A stretch of DNA of 64,000 nucleotides from Cryobacterium sp. GrIS_2_6 (GTDB lineage: Bacteria; Actinomycetota; Actinomycetes; Actinomycetales; Microbacteriaceae). Location of the stretch: the NCBI RefSeq assembly GCF_035984545.1, contig NZ_JAXCHP010000001.1, positions 620,001-684,000 of the forward strand, read 5' to 3'. The translations under genes were made by a program, and so were the position numbers. Of the stretch, positions 40,657 to 49,076 are shown one piece after another. The notes below the pieces were generated by a model. That model did not search any database. It had not been told where the DNA came from and saw nothing but the letters and a program-made list of their open reading frames with translations. Every line of letters starts with the position of its first letter. Positions within the stretch are counted from its first letter, which is position 1.

Positions 40657-41500
40657 CAGGGCTTCGGTCGCCGACCGCATGACATCGTCAAGACACTCGA
40701 AGGCGGCGCGAGTCGTGAAGACCTCGCGCACATCGCAACAGCCGCCGTGATCGATGCTTCCTTCTAGGTCAGGCGCGGCGAGATCTTCGTGGTGATGGGA
40801 CTGTCCGGTTCGGGCAAGTCCACCCTGATTCGCACCCTCAACGGCCTGCTCGAGGCGAGCTCCGGGACAGTGACCGTCGGTAGACACCCGGATTACCGGA
40901 CTCCCGGCCGCCAAGCTGCGCGATGTACGTCGCCGGAGCGTTTCCATGGTCTTCCAGCACTTCGCCCTGCTGCCCCACCGCAGCGTGATCGACAATGTGG
41001 CGTACGGCCTCGAGGTCCAGGGTCTGCCTCGCGCGGAGCGCCTCGCGAAGGCCCGCACCATCATCCGCCTGGTGGGTCTGGACGGCTGGGCCGACAGTAT
41101 GCCGTCCGAATTGTCCGGCGGAATGCAACAGATGGTCGGGCTCGGTCGGGCGCTCGCCGCGGATACCGACGTTCTCCTGATGAGGCGTTCTCGGCACTCG
41201 ACCCGCTGAGCCGCCGCGAGATGCAGGGACAGCTCATCGAGCTGCGGGCCGACTCGGCAAGACCATCATCTTCACCACCCACGACCTCAACGAGGCCATG
41301 TTTCTGGGGACCGGATCTCGGTCATGCGCGACGATCGCATCGTGCAGATCGGCACCCCGGAAGACATCCTCACCGACCCGGCCAACGATTACGTCGCCCA
41401 GTTCGTTCAGGACGTCGACCGGGCCGGGGTGCTCACGGCCGCGGTCACATCCGTCAACCCCGGTCACCCACAGCAGGTGACAGGAAAGGAAGACACATGA
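40657..41500 (+). pseudogene. Glycine betaine ABC transporter ATPase (ProV/OpuAA), multiply disrupted
   Basis: Pieces of a ProV/OpuAA ATPase follow in order but in changing frames: FGRRPHDIVKTLEGGA, Walker [38 protein letters not shown], signature [20 protein letters not shown], Walker B remnant [10 protein letters not shown], and [13 protein letters not shown]. Disruptions seen are a GAG-to-TAG stop before the VRRGEIF segment (near 40766), a 1-base loss near 40882, a 4-base loss near 41183 that removes part of the LLMDEAF sequence, and 1-base losses near 41255 and 41310. The C-terminus ends in [20 protein letters not shown]. The gene cannot make a working ATPase. Its stop overlaps the next ATG (ATGA), as in the ancestral operon. 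Confidence 0.9.
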
Positions 41501-42041
41501 AGAACCGTTCCCTCACATCACCGCCCTCGGAGCCGTTGGGCTCCTCGCTTTCACGGACTGTGCAGCATCGCCCGCGCAGACCGTCGGCAACGGCAACTCG
41601 GACAACAAAGACCTCCCGATCGCCGTGTTCAACGGTTGGGACGAGGGTGTCGCGGCGTCCGAGCTCTGGAAGGCCATTCTGGACAAGCAGGGATACCACG
41701 TCGAACTCGAATACGCCGACGTCGCCGCGGTCTACGCGGGGCTGTCCACCGGCGACTACGACATGAACCTCGACGTCTGGCTTCCGAACACCCACGCCAC
41801 GTACCTCAAGGAATACGGTGACAAGATCACCGAACTCGCGGCCGGGAACACCGAGGCGAAGAACACCATCGCCGTCAACGCGGACGCGCCGATCAACTCA
41901 ATCGCCGAACTGGCTGCGAACGCCGACCTTTTCGGCAACGAAATCGTGGGAATCGAACCGGGGGCCGGCCTGACCGAGGCGGTCACGAACAAGACGATTC
42001 CGACCTACGGACTCGAGAACATGGACTACCAGACCTCGTGA
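41497..42041 (+). pseudogene. Glycine betaine-binding lipoprotein (OpuAC), frameshifted and truncated
   Basis: The start MKNRSLT is followed by a 1-base loss that hides the signal peptide; the lipobox Gly is now Asp (TDCAAS). In the next frame the OpuAC domain reads [33 protein letters not shown] and GIEPGAGL, then ends at MDYQTS after about 180 residues, where some 300 are normal. The permease gene that should lie between ATPase and binding protein is missing, and the remaining DNA abuts the ClC gene. It is the broken remainder of an osmoprotectant uptake operon. Confidence 0.9.
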
Positions 42042-42052
42042 TCGTCCTTCTG

Positions 42053-43840
42053 TCAGGGCCCGGCCGTCACCGTTCGGAGGACGGCATTGAGTGTGAGCCA
42101 GCCGCGGAGCATTCCGTTCGAGTCGACAACGGGCAGCCCATCGCTCTCACTGGCCGCCAGCACCCGATCCAGCACACTGTCCAGGGTGTCATCGGGGCTC
42201 GCGGCAGTGGGCGTCTCGATCAGAGCGCTGAGGGTGATCGCACTACTGTCATCATCATTGCCCAGTGAGTCAGATATAGCAGCGACTGTCACGATTCCGA
42301 TGAACGTTCCATCGCTATGAAGAACCGGCAGGGCGCGTTTGCCGGAATCGATCAGTATCCGCGCTCCTGCGGCGGGCGTGAGCCGGGAACTCACCGCACC
42401 GGGCGCATCCGTCATGACTTCACGCACGAGCGTTGAGTGCAGCAGGATGCCCCCAGGACCCCCGTCGACGCTCACGCCGCGGCGACGAAGTTTGAGGGTG
42501 TAGATCGTATCCTTGCTGAGCAATCGGGACACGCCCGTCGCGATCACGATCGCGAGCAGCAAGGGAAGGATGATCGAGTATTCCCCGGTCAGTTCGAACA
42601 GGATGATTGCTGCCGTGATCGGGGCCCGCGTGGCTCCGGCGAAGACTGCTCCCATGCCGACCAAGGCAAAGGTTCCGGTTTGCCCAGCGAACACGGGAAA
42701 CACCATGCCGGCGACGTCGCCGAATGCGGCACCGAGCATCGCGCCGATGAAAAGTGACGGTGCGAACACTCCTCCGGACCCGCCGATGCCGATGGTCAGG
42801 CTCGTCGCCACGACTTTGCCGACGAGCAGCAGCGCCACGAACCCCAGGGCATAGCCGCCCTGGACGCCCTTTTCCAGAACCGGGTAGCCGACCCCGTACA
42901 TCTGGGGCAGGGCAAAAAGCACCAGGCCGAGCACCAGCCCGCCGGCGACCGGTCGCAGCCACTCCGGTTTGCCCCGCCAAGCCCAGTCGCAGAGGTCTTC
43001 CACGGCGTACAGCACCTTCGTGAACCCGACTCCGGTCAGGCCGGCAGCGAGTCCGAGCACGGCGAAGAGCGTGAATTCCGACGGGTTGACGATGGTGAAT
43101 GTCGGCAGGCTGAGGAAGGGATGATCGCCCAGGAGCGAGCGGCCGACGATCGATGCGGTCACTGAGGCCAGTACGACCACGCCGAAGGAACGGGCGGCGA
43201 AATCCCTGAGCAGGAGTTCGAGGGCGAAAAAGACTCCGGCGATCGGAGCGTTGAACGTGGCCGCGATCGCGCCGGCGGCGCCGCACGCGACCAGGGTCCT
43301 CAACTGGGATTCGGGCAGCCGGACTGCGCGCCCCAGTGTGGACCCCAATGCTGACCCGATTTGGACGATCGGGCCCTCGCGCCCCACCGACCCACCGGAA
43401 CCGATTGTGATGGCCGAAGCGAGCGACTTGACGATCGCAACCTTGCCCGGAATCCGGCCGCCGCGTTTGGTGATGGCGTACATGACCTCGGGAACGCCAT
43501 GCCCCCGGGCTTCCGGTGCGAACTTGTTCACCAATGGGCCGTAGAGGAGGCCGCCAATGGCTGGAGCGACGATCACAAATGCGCCGCCCAACCACGGAAC
43601 CCAGGGATTGGCCGGATGGCCGACGGAGGCTGAGTAATCGACCGTTCCCGTGAAAATCAGAGTCGCGGTGGCCACCAGCCAACGGAACGCAACTGCGCCG
43701 AAACCGACACCCGCGCCGACCACGACAGACATAAACAGGAGTCGTCCGGAGCCGGTGAGGATCCGGTTGAACCACGTGTGCAAGGGCTCCAGCAACAGGG
43801 ATCCAATTCGTCCCCGCAGGCTCAGAGTACGCTGTGCCAT
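42053..43840 (-). CDS. ClC family chloride channel/transporter with CBS pair
   Basis: A 595-residue ClC protein. Selectivity sequences are present: GHGVPEV (for GSGIP), GSGGSVGREGP with the gating Glu, and GIGGSGGVFAPSLFIGA. A C-terminal pair of CBS domains follows (VREVMTDAPGAV and ALIETPTAASPDD), which may bind nucleotides and tune activity. In helix H the inner proton glutamate of ClC-ec1 (Glu203 in IIEEM) is Leu here (FALELLLRDF). That substitution favours channel-like or weakly coupled chloride movement over strict 2 Cl-/H+ exchange. The ATG at 43840 has GGAG upstream. It is divergent from a MarR regulator with dyads between. Confidence 0.92.
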   Translation of the reverse strand: MAQRTLSLRGRIGSLLLEPLHTWFNRILTGSGRLLFMSVVVGAGVGFGAVAFRWLVATATLIFTGTVDYSASVGHPANPWVPWLGGAFVIVAPAIGGLLYGPLVNKFAPEARGHGVPEVMYAITKRGGRIPGKVAIVKSLASAITIGSGGSVGREGPIVQIGSALGSTLGRAVRLPESQLRTLVACGAAGAIAATFNAPIAGVFFALELLLRDFAARSFGVVVLASVTASIVGRSLLGDHPFLSLPTFTIVNPSEFTLFAVLGLAAGLTGVGFTKVLYAVEDLCDWAWRGKPEWLRPVAGGLVLGLVLFALPQMYGVGYPVLEKGVQGGYALGFVALLLVGKVVATSLTIGIGGSGGVFAPSLFIGAMLGAAFGDVAGMVFPVFAGQTGTFALVGMGAVFAGATRAPITAAIILFELTGEYSIILPLLLAIVIATGVSRLLSKDTIYTLKLRRRGVSVDGGPGGILLHSTLVREVMTDAPGAVSSRLTPAAGARILIDSGKRALPVLHSDGTFIGIVTVAAISDSLGNDDDSSAITLSALIETPTAASPDDTLDSVLDRVLAASESDGLPVVDSNGMLRGWLTLNAVLRTVTAGP

Positions 43841-43862
43841 CAAGGCTCCGTAATGTGTAATT

Positions 43863-43906
43863 AGACAAATGTTGTATGTGTGCAATAATCACGTTATCAC
43901 TTGTCT
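43863..43906. promoter_or_regulatory. Dyads between ClC and MarR genes
   Basis: AGACAAATG at 43863-43871 and CACTTGTCT at 43898-43906 are complementary at 8 of 9 bases. Inside lies TTGTATGTGTGCAA at 43872-43885, with TTG/CAA ends. Both suit operator sites for the divergent MarR protein. Confidence 0.5.
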
Positions 43907-43923
43907 GGAACGGGGATTGACGG

Positions 43924-44397
43924 ATGGATGCCTTCACTGCAGCCGACGCGCGGGCCGCGGACGCGACCCTTGCCGCCTCCCGCGCCTTGCTCGGCGTGGT
44001 TGCTCGCTCGGTCGTCGCAACGCTTGACGTCGTTTCTCTGCCGCAGTTTCGGGTCCTAGTCATGCTCAGCTCGGCCGGTCCAACGCGGACGGGCGCTGTG
44101 GCGGAGCGAATGGGAGTCATTCCATCGACGTTCAGCCGCTTCATCGATCGAATGGTCGCCGGAGGCTGGGTGGAGCGGGCGGCCAGTCCCGACAGCCGGC
44201 GCGAGGTCCTCCTCGAACTCACCTCGAGTGGTCGGCGACTCGTAGACGACGTCACCGAACGCCGCCGAGCGGACATCTCCGCCATCCTGTCGATCATGAC
44301 GCCGGATCAGCGGACCGCACTTCAGCACGCACTGCAAGCATTCGCGGATGCGGCAGGGGAGCCCCAGGCTTCGGATTTGCTGACTCTTGGGCTTTGA
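43924..44397 (+). CDS. MarR family regulator divergent from ClC gene
   Basis: A 157-residue winged-helix regulator. The recognition region is TRTGAVAERMGVIPSTFSRF (about residues 54-73) and the wing ASPDSRREVLLELTSSG. It probably represses the divergent ClC gene and itself through the dyads at 43863-43906. The C-terminal helices complete a normal MarR dimer domain. Downstream it meets the end of a decayed exchanger gene on the other strand. Confidence 0.92.
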   Translation: MDAFTAADARAADATLAASRALLGVVARSVVATLDVVSLPQFRVLVMLSSAGPTRTGAVAERMGVIPSTFSRFIDRMVAGGWVERAASPDSRREVLLELTSSGRRLVDDVTERRRADISAILSIMTPDQRTALQHALQAFADAAGEPQASDLLTLGL

Positions 44398-44514
44398 GCC
44401 GTTCCCTGCACCGGTTCCCACTCCGGGCGAAGGCACGCCTCTGAGCAGCATGACGGGTTCCATGTGGATGCCGACGCAACCGCCGACACTTCCGAACCTG
44501 CTGGCCTGGCACCT

Positions 44515-45390
44515 TCAGCCAGTTCCCGTGCTGCCGACCCTCGCCCCCGTCCTGGGGGCGCTGTTCCTCCGTTGGCAGAGTGTGGCTACGCGCCACGATC
44601 GAGTCGCCGATTCGGCAAGGTCGATGGTCCCTCCCGACCGGATGATTGCCTCGACGGCGTCATCAGAGAGAGCCGTGTCGACCTCCAGAGCCGTCTTCCC
44701 GGCCGCTTCGCTCTTCGCCCCCACAGCAAAAAACCTCGTCACGACGGGGCGGACCGCATCGAACTGTCCCGGACCGAGTTCAGTTCGACCGCCGGACATC
44801 GACGCGGCAAGCTTGATCGCCTCTGCCCGGATATCCCAACGTTTGAGAGCCGGTAGTAGCCAGGTCACCAGGATGATCGGCCCGAGGGAGCCGAAGATAT
44901 AGGTGACGGCGTAGCCGACGGCGACGTTCGTCTGCATCGTCTTGGTCACCGCTGCGGATAGGCCGAGTTTCGCAATCGCATCGCCTGCGGTACCGATAAT
45001 GGCGGACTGGGTGAGTCCACCGCTGGCGAGCCCGGCGGCGAGGCCCCGGTCGAGGCCGAACATCCAGGCACCGACGAGGACCGTGATCAAACCCATCAGG
45101 CACATCACGAAAGCGGATGCCAGCTGGTTGAGCGACCGTCGGTTCAAGGCATGGAAGAACTGGGGTCCTCCCTGGAACCCGACGGCGTAGATGAACAGGG
45201 CGAAGAAGATCGTCTTGATTCCGGGGTCAATCGTGATTCCGATCTGACCGATGACCACACCGACCAGCAGCGTTCCAGCGATGCCGCCGAGAACGAATTT
45301 GCCGATCCGGATTTTTCCGATCAGGTATCCCAAGGCGATGGTGACGAAGAGCGCGATAAGCGGTTCGGTTGTGAAGAGATCGTTGAGGAA
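44515..45390 (-). pseudogene. AspT-type aspartate:alanine exchanger family gene, truncated
   Basis: The frame encodes the front half of an AspT (AAEx) transporter: TM1 FTTEPLIALFVTIALGYLIG, then GGIAGTLLVGVVIGQIG, VGFQGGPQFFHALNRRSLNQ and GGLTQSAIIGTAGDAI, and part of the cytoplasmic domain as far as AVEAIIRSGGTIDLAE. After that the sequence becomes unrelated (from about 44600), so the second membrane half is gone. At the 5' end AAGGAG is followed after one base by coding sequence without ATG, so the start was also lost; only an internal TTG at 45333 remains. Full-length relatives have about 550 residues. Confidence 0.8.
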
Positions 45391-45790
45391 ACTCCTTGGA
45401 TGCCTGAGAAGGCATCACGCGATGGCCTTGTCCGGAGTGAGAGATGAAGGATGCACTGCGGCGCCACGTGGACGCTCCCGCCTTGGCCGGACCCGGCCTC
45501 ATCGTGAATCGTCGCCGATGAAGCGATCCTGAGCGGCCGCGCACGAAGCATCTGCGACAAATTAAGATTGCGCCAACTATTGTTTCGTTTTTTACCCGTC
45601 TGCTCCGGGAATCGGGCGCTTATGCCGTCGAGAGTAAAACAAATCCTGCTCGACTCTCGTGCTTCCTCGGTTCCTGCTATCGTGCTGCCCATACGAGCGA
45701 GCGACCGGGCGGGTGACCAGCCGTTCCGCACGATGAACTGTTGTGGGATGGGGGAAACATGATGGCCTTGGCTGGGTTCGGTGTGAGGTG
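45391..45790. other. Intergenic region before the dehydrogenase/PIG-L/GT2 operon
   Basis: No gene is seen in these 400 bases. A hairpin CGAGAGT/ACTCTCG lies at 45629-45659. AT-rich patches at 45558-45595 and 45630-45645 are likely promoter elements for the operon that starts near 45791. Confidence 0.5.
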
Positions 45791-46885
45791 GTGAGCGAGA
45801 CGGATAGTGGGAACACGTGCGGGTCGGTTCGGCTGGTCCGGTCGACGATGGACGCGGGCGACGATGACCTCCGCGCGGTGGCCGACGGCGCTTTCCAGGT
45901 GAACGGGAACACCCAGGCGGCGCTGAGACTGGCGGTGACGCTCGGCGTTCAGCTCGACGGGGCGGGACCGGGCTCCGGGGGAACCGAACGGCTCTTCGAC
46001 ACGCTGGCCACGGTCGCGGCGGGAGACCTGACCGCTGCCCGCGTCGTGGAGGCGCACCTGGATGCGCTCTCCATCCTGGAACAGGCCGCTGAGTCCGGCC
46101 GTGGAAACCACGTCGAATCCGGGAACGGGCGGACGTGGGGCGTGTTCGCGGCGGAAGGACGCGGCACGCGCCTCGAGGCGCGCCAGACCGAGTCCGGCTG
46201 GCGGCTCGACGGCGTCAAGCCGTGGTGCTCGCTCGCCGGCGCCCTCAGCCACGCGCTCGTCACCGCGCACACATCGGAGACCACGCGTCGGTTGTTCGCC
46301 GTCGACCTCCGCGTGCCGGGAATCACGGTTTCGGACGGCTCCTGGGTGGCCAGGGGACTCGCATCGCTTCCGAGTGGTCCGGTTGACTTTCGCGGCGTTC
46401 CCGCACTGCCGATCGGCGCCGACGGCTGGTACCTCGACCGACCGGGCTTCGCGTGGGGAGGGATCGGGGTCGCAGCCTGCTGGTGGGGCGGGGCCGTCGG
46501 CGTCGCCAGACGCGTCTACCGGGACGCCGGGGAGCGCACGCCGGATCAGATCGGTCTTGCGCACCTCGGCGCGATCGACATGCTGCTGACGGCAGCGGGT
46601 CAGGCACTTGCGGCCGCGGCGAGCGCGATCGACGAGGGGACCGCGACCGGCAGACACGGGGCCGTGCGTGCGGCGCGCGTGCGTGGGCTCGTCGCGCGCA
46701 CCGCAGAGCGGGTGATCGAGCGGGCCGGGCATGCCCTGGGGCCGGAACCCCTTGCCTTCGACGCGCGTCACGCCCAGCGTGTCGCCGACCTGCAGTTGTA
46801 CATTCGACAACACCACGCTGAACGCGACGAGGCCAGGCTTGGAGCTCTGCTGCTCGATGGTGCTCGCGGAGTCTCACCGTGGTGA
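45791..46885 (+). CDS. Acyl-CoA dehydrogenase-like protein
   Basis: About 364 residues with the layout of the acyl-CoA dehydrogenase superfamily: an N-terminal helical part, a central beta domain (GRTWGVFAAEGRGTRLEARQ, WRLDGVKPWCSLAGALSHAL) and a C-terminal helical bundle. The middle KPWCS segment matches the flavin-contact K-x-W-x-S/T-x-G pattern of the family. The usual catalytic Glu could not be placed by eye, so it may act on an unusual substrate, oxidise N or S compounds, or be redox-inactive. The GTG start is uncertain (45743, 45788 or 45791). Its stop overlaps the next gene's start by 7 bases. It is first in a coupled trio with a PIG-L/methyltransferase fusion and a glycosyltransferase. 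Confidence 0.8.
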   Translation: MSETDSGNTCGSVRLVRSTMDAGDDDLRAVADGAFQVNGNTQAALRLAVTLGVQLDGAGPGSGGTERLFDTLATVAAGDLTAARVVEAHLDALSILEQAAESGRGNHVESGNGRTWGVFAAEGRGTRLEARQTESGWRLDGVKPWCSLAGALSHALVTAHTSETTRRLFAVDLRVPGITVSDGSWVARGLASLPSGPVDFRGVPALPIGADGWYLDRPGFAWGGIGVAACWWGGAVGVARRVYRDAGERTPDQIGLAHLGAIDMLLTAAGQALAAAASAIDEGTATGRHGAVRAARVRGLVARTAERVIERAGHALGPEPLAFDARHAQRVADLQLYIRQHHAERDEARLGALLLDGARGVSPW

Positions 46886-48303
46886 TCTTCAGCCACCGGG
46901 ACCTCGGCACCGCCGAGCAGGCCTGGACCGACGCTCCCTGGATCACGGCTGCAGCACGGCTTGACCTCGATGACCTCGCCCGACTGATCATCGTCGCCGC
47001 GCATCCCGACGACGAGACCCTCGGTGCCGGCGGGCTCCTTTCCGGTGCGACGCGACGCGGGATCCCGGTCGATGTCCTTGTCCTCAGCGACGGCGAAGCG
47101 TCCCACCCGGAATCCCCGACGCACACCCAGGGGCGCCTTTCACGTGTGCGCAAGACAGAGGTGACGGATGCCGTGGCGCACCTGGCGCCATCCGCTCGCC
47201 TGCACTTCGCCGGACTGCCGGACGGCGACCTCGCCGGAAACAAGGAGGCGGCGGCACGGGCGCTGGCGTCCGTGCTCGGGCCGCCGCCTTCCGGCATGGA
47301 GACGATGACGGAAGGATCAGCCGCGGGCACCTGGATTGTCGCACCCTGGCGGGCCGACGGGCATCCCGACCATGCGCTCGCCGGCGACGTGGCCGCCGCC
47401 GGAGCGGCATGGTCAGGCGCCCGCCTGCTCGAGTACCCGATCTGGGCCTGGCACTGGTCGACACCGGAAGGGGAATGGCCGCTGCAACTGATCCGCAGGC
47501 TTGAGCTCACCCCCGAGGATCAGGCGCGGAAGCTGCAGGCGCTGGCGCTGCACCGCAGCCAGGTGCTGCCGCTGTCCGACGAACCCGGAGACGAGGCCGT
47601 CGTGCCGCCGGCGATGGCCGCCCATTTCGCGAGGGCCTTCGAGATCTTCGTTGACGGCACCGCAGCGGAGGCGCCGTCCCCGGATGGGACCGGGACGGCG
47701 AGCCTGGCGAGATCTTTCTTCGACGAGTTCTACCGGGAGGCGCGCGACCCGTGGGGCTTCGAGACGCGCTGGTACGAACGTCGGAAACGCGCGCTGACTC
47801 TCGCTGCGCTGCCGCGCGAACGATTCGGTGCCGCCCTGGAGCTCGGCTGCTCGATCGGAGTGCTCACGGCCGACCTCGCCGCCCGGTGCGACACCGTGAT
47901 GGCCGTCGATATCGCGGAACAACCGCTCTCGATTGCGCGCGAACGGCTCGCCGGCTGCCCCGGCGTCCGCTTCGCACGGATGACCCTGCCTGGTGAATGG
48001 CCCTCCGGAGTCTTCGACCTCATCGTCGTATCCGAAGTCGGCTATTACCTGGCGACCGCAGACCTGGAACGGTTCTTCCAGCGGTGCCGGGACGGCCTCG
48101 CCCCTGGCGGAGTCCTCCTGGCCTGCCATTGGAGACATCCGGTTCCCGAGTATCCACTCAGCGGCGACCGGGTCCACGAAATGCTTGCGACGGTGCCCGG
48201 CCTCGTGCGAACGGTCGCGCACCGCGAAAGCGACTTCCTGCTCGAGGTGTGGCAGTCCGAGCCGGCACGATCCGTGGCCCAGCACGACGGACTCGTTCCA
48301 TGA
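46879..48303 (+). CDS. PIG-L family deacetylase fused to SAM methyltransferase
   Basis: A 474-residue two-domain enzyme. Residues 35-260 are a LmbE/PIG-L zinc deacetylase: AAHPDDETLGAGG (H42, D44, D45) and WRADGHPDHAL (H162, H165) supply zinc and the general base. Such enzymes remove N-acetyl from GlcNAc-linked substrates, as in mycothiol or GPI synthesis. Residues 280-460 form a NodS-like class I methyltransferase with the SAM loop ALELGCSIGVLTADLA at 319-334 and a post-I acidic VDIAEQPLS. In NodS-type pairs, deacetylation exposes an amine that is then N-methylated; the fusion suggests the same two-step chemistry on one sugar. The GTG start overlaps the previous stop, and its own stop overlaps the next ATG. 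Confidence 0.92.
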   Translation: MVIFSHRDLGTAEQAWTDAPWITAAARLDLDDLARLIIVAAHPDDETLGAGGLLSGATRRGIPVDVLVLSDGEASHPESPTHTQGRLSRVRKTEVTDAVAHLAPSARLHFAGLPDGDLAGNKEAAARALASVLGPPPSGMETMTEGSAAGTWIVAPWRADGHPDHALAGDVAAAGAAWSGARLLEYPIWAWHWSTPEGEWPLQLIRRLELTPEDQARKLQALALHRSQVLPLSDEPGDEAVVPPAMAAHFARAFEIFVDGTAAEAPSPDGTGTASLARSFFDEFYREARDPWGFETRWYERRKRALTLAALPRERFGAALELGCSIGVLTADLAARCDTVMAVDIAEQPLSIARERLAGCPGVRFARMTLPGEWPSGVFDLIVVSEVGYYLATADLERFFQRCRDGLAPGGVLLACHWRHPVPEYPLSGDRVHEMLATVPGLVRTVAHRESDFLLEVWQSEPARSVAQHDGLVP

Positions 48304-49067
48304 TCAGGCCCGGTGAAATCGACCACGTGGTCATCGTCATCCCCGCGCACAACGAGGAGGAACTGCTTCCTCTGTGCCTCGCCGCGTTGGGGGCCGCGAT
48401 CGAGCCCGTGGTCGCGATCCTCGATCCGGCGCCGCCGATCGTGTCGGTCGTGATCGTGCTCGACCGCTGTACGGACGGGACCGAGTCGATTGCCGCGGGC
48501 TTCCCGGGCGTGCACCTGGTCCGCAGCGACACGGGAGCCGTCGGTGCGGCGCGGCGTGCGGGCGTCCGCGGCATCCTGAAGACCCCGGCGGATTTCACGG
48601 GTCGTACCTGGATTGCGTCGACGGATGCCGATTCAGCCGTCCCGGAGAACTGGCTCGCGAGCCAGCTTGCCTTCGCCAGGAACGATGTGCATCTGGTTCT
48701 CGGCACCGTCGAGCCGGACGAGTGCCTCGACGGCGACATGCGTGCTCGGTGGGCGGCAGAGCAGTGGCTCGTCGAGGGACATCCGCACGTGCACGGGGCC
48801 AATCTCGGTGTGCGGGCGGACCGGTACTTCGCTGCCGGGGAATTCCCCGGGATCGACGCCGACGAGGACATTGCACTCGTCGCTGCGCTGCGGAGGCTGC
48901 GGGTGTGCGAAATCCGCACGGCACGCATCCCGGTTCTTACGAGTGGGCGACTCATCGGGCGCACGCCCGGGGGTTTCGCCGGCTACCTGCGCGCTCAGGC
49001 CGCTCGCCTCCCCGTCATCATGGAGACGGGTGCGCTGCAGGTCGACGACGCTGGCGCCCTTCCGTGA
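48300..49067 (+). CDS. Family 2 glycosyltransferase
   Basis: A 255-residue GT-A fold transferase with no membrane helix. VVIVIPAHNEEELLPLCL is the nucleotide-sugar strand, IASTDADSAVPENWL holds the metal-binding DxD, and EFPGIDADEDIAL the acceptor-side acid. No Q-x2-RW motif is present, so it adds single sugars. The ATG overlaps the stop of the deacetylase/methyltransferase (ATGA). Together the three genes could build a small glycosylated, N-methylated product or a glycolipid; the acceptor and sugar are unknown. Confidence 0.92.
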   Translation: MIRPGEIDHVVIVIPAHNEEELLPLCLAALGAAIEPVVAILDPAPPIVSVVIVLDRCTDGTESIAAGFPGVHLVRSDTGAVGAARRAGVRGILKTPADFTGRTWIASTDADSAVPENWLASQLAFARNDVHLVLGTVEPDECLDGDMRARWAAEQWLVEGHPHVHGANLGVRADRYFAAGEFPGIDADEDIALVAALRRLRVCEIRTARIPVLTSGRLIGRTPGGFAGYLRAQAARLPVIMETGALQVDDAGALP

Positions 49068-49076
49068 GCGAATCAC

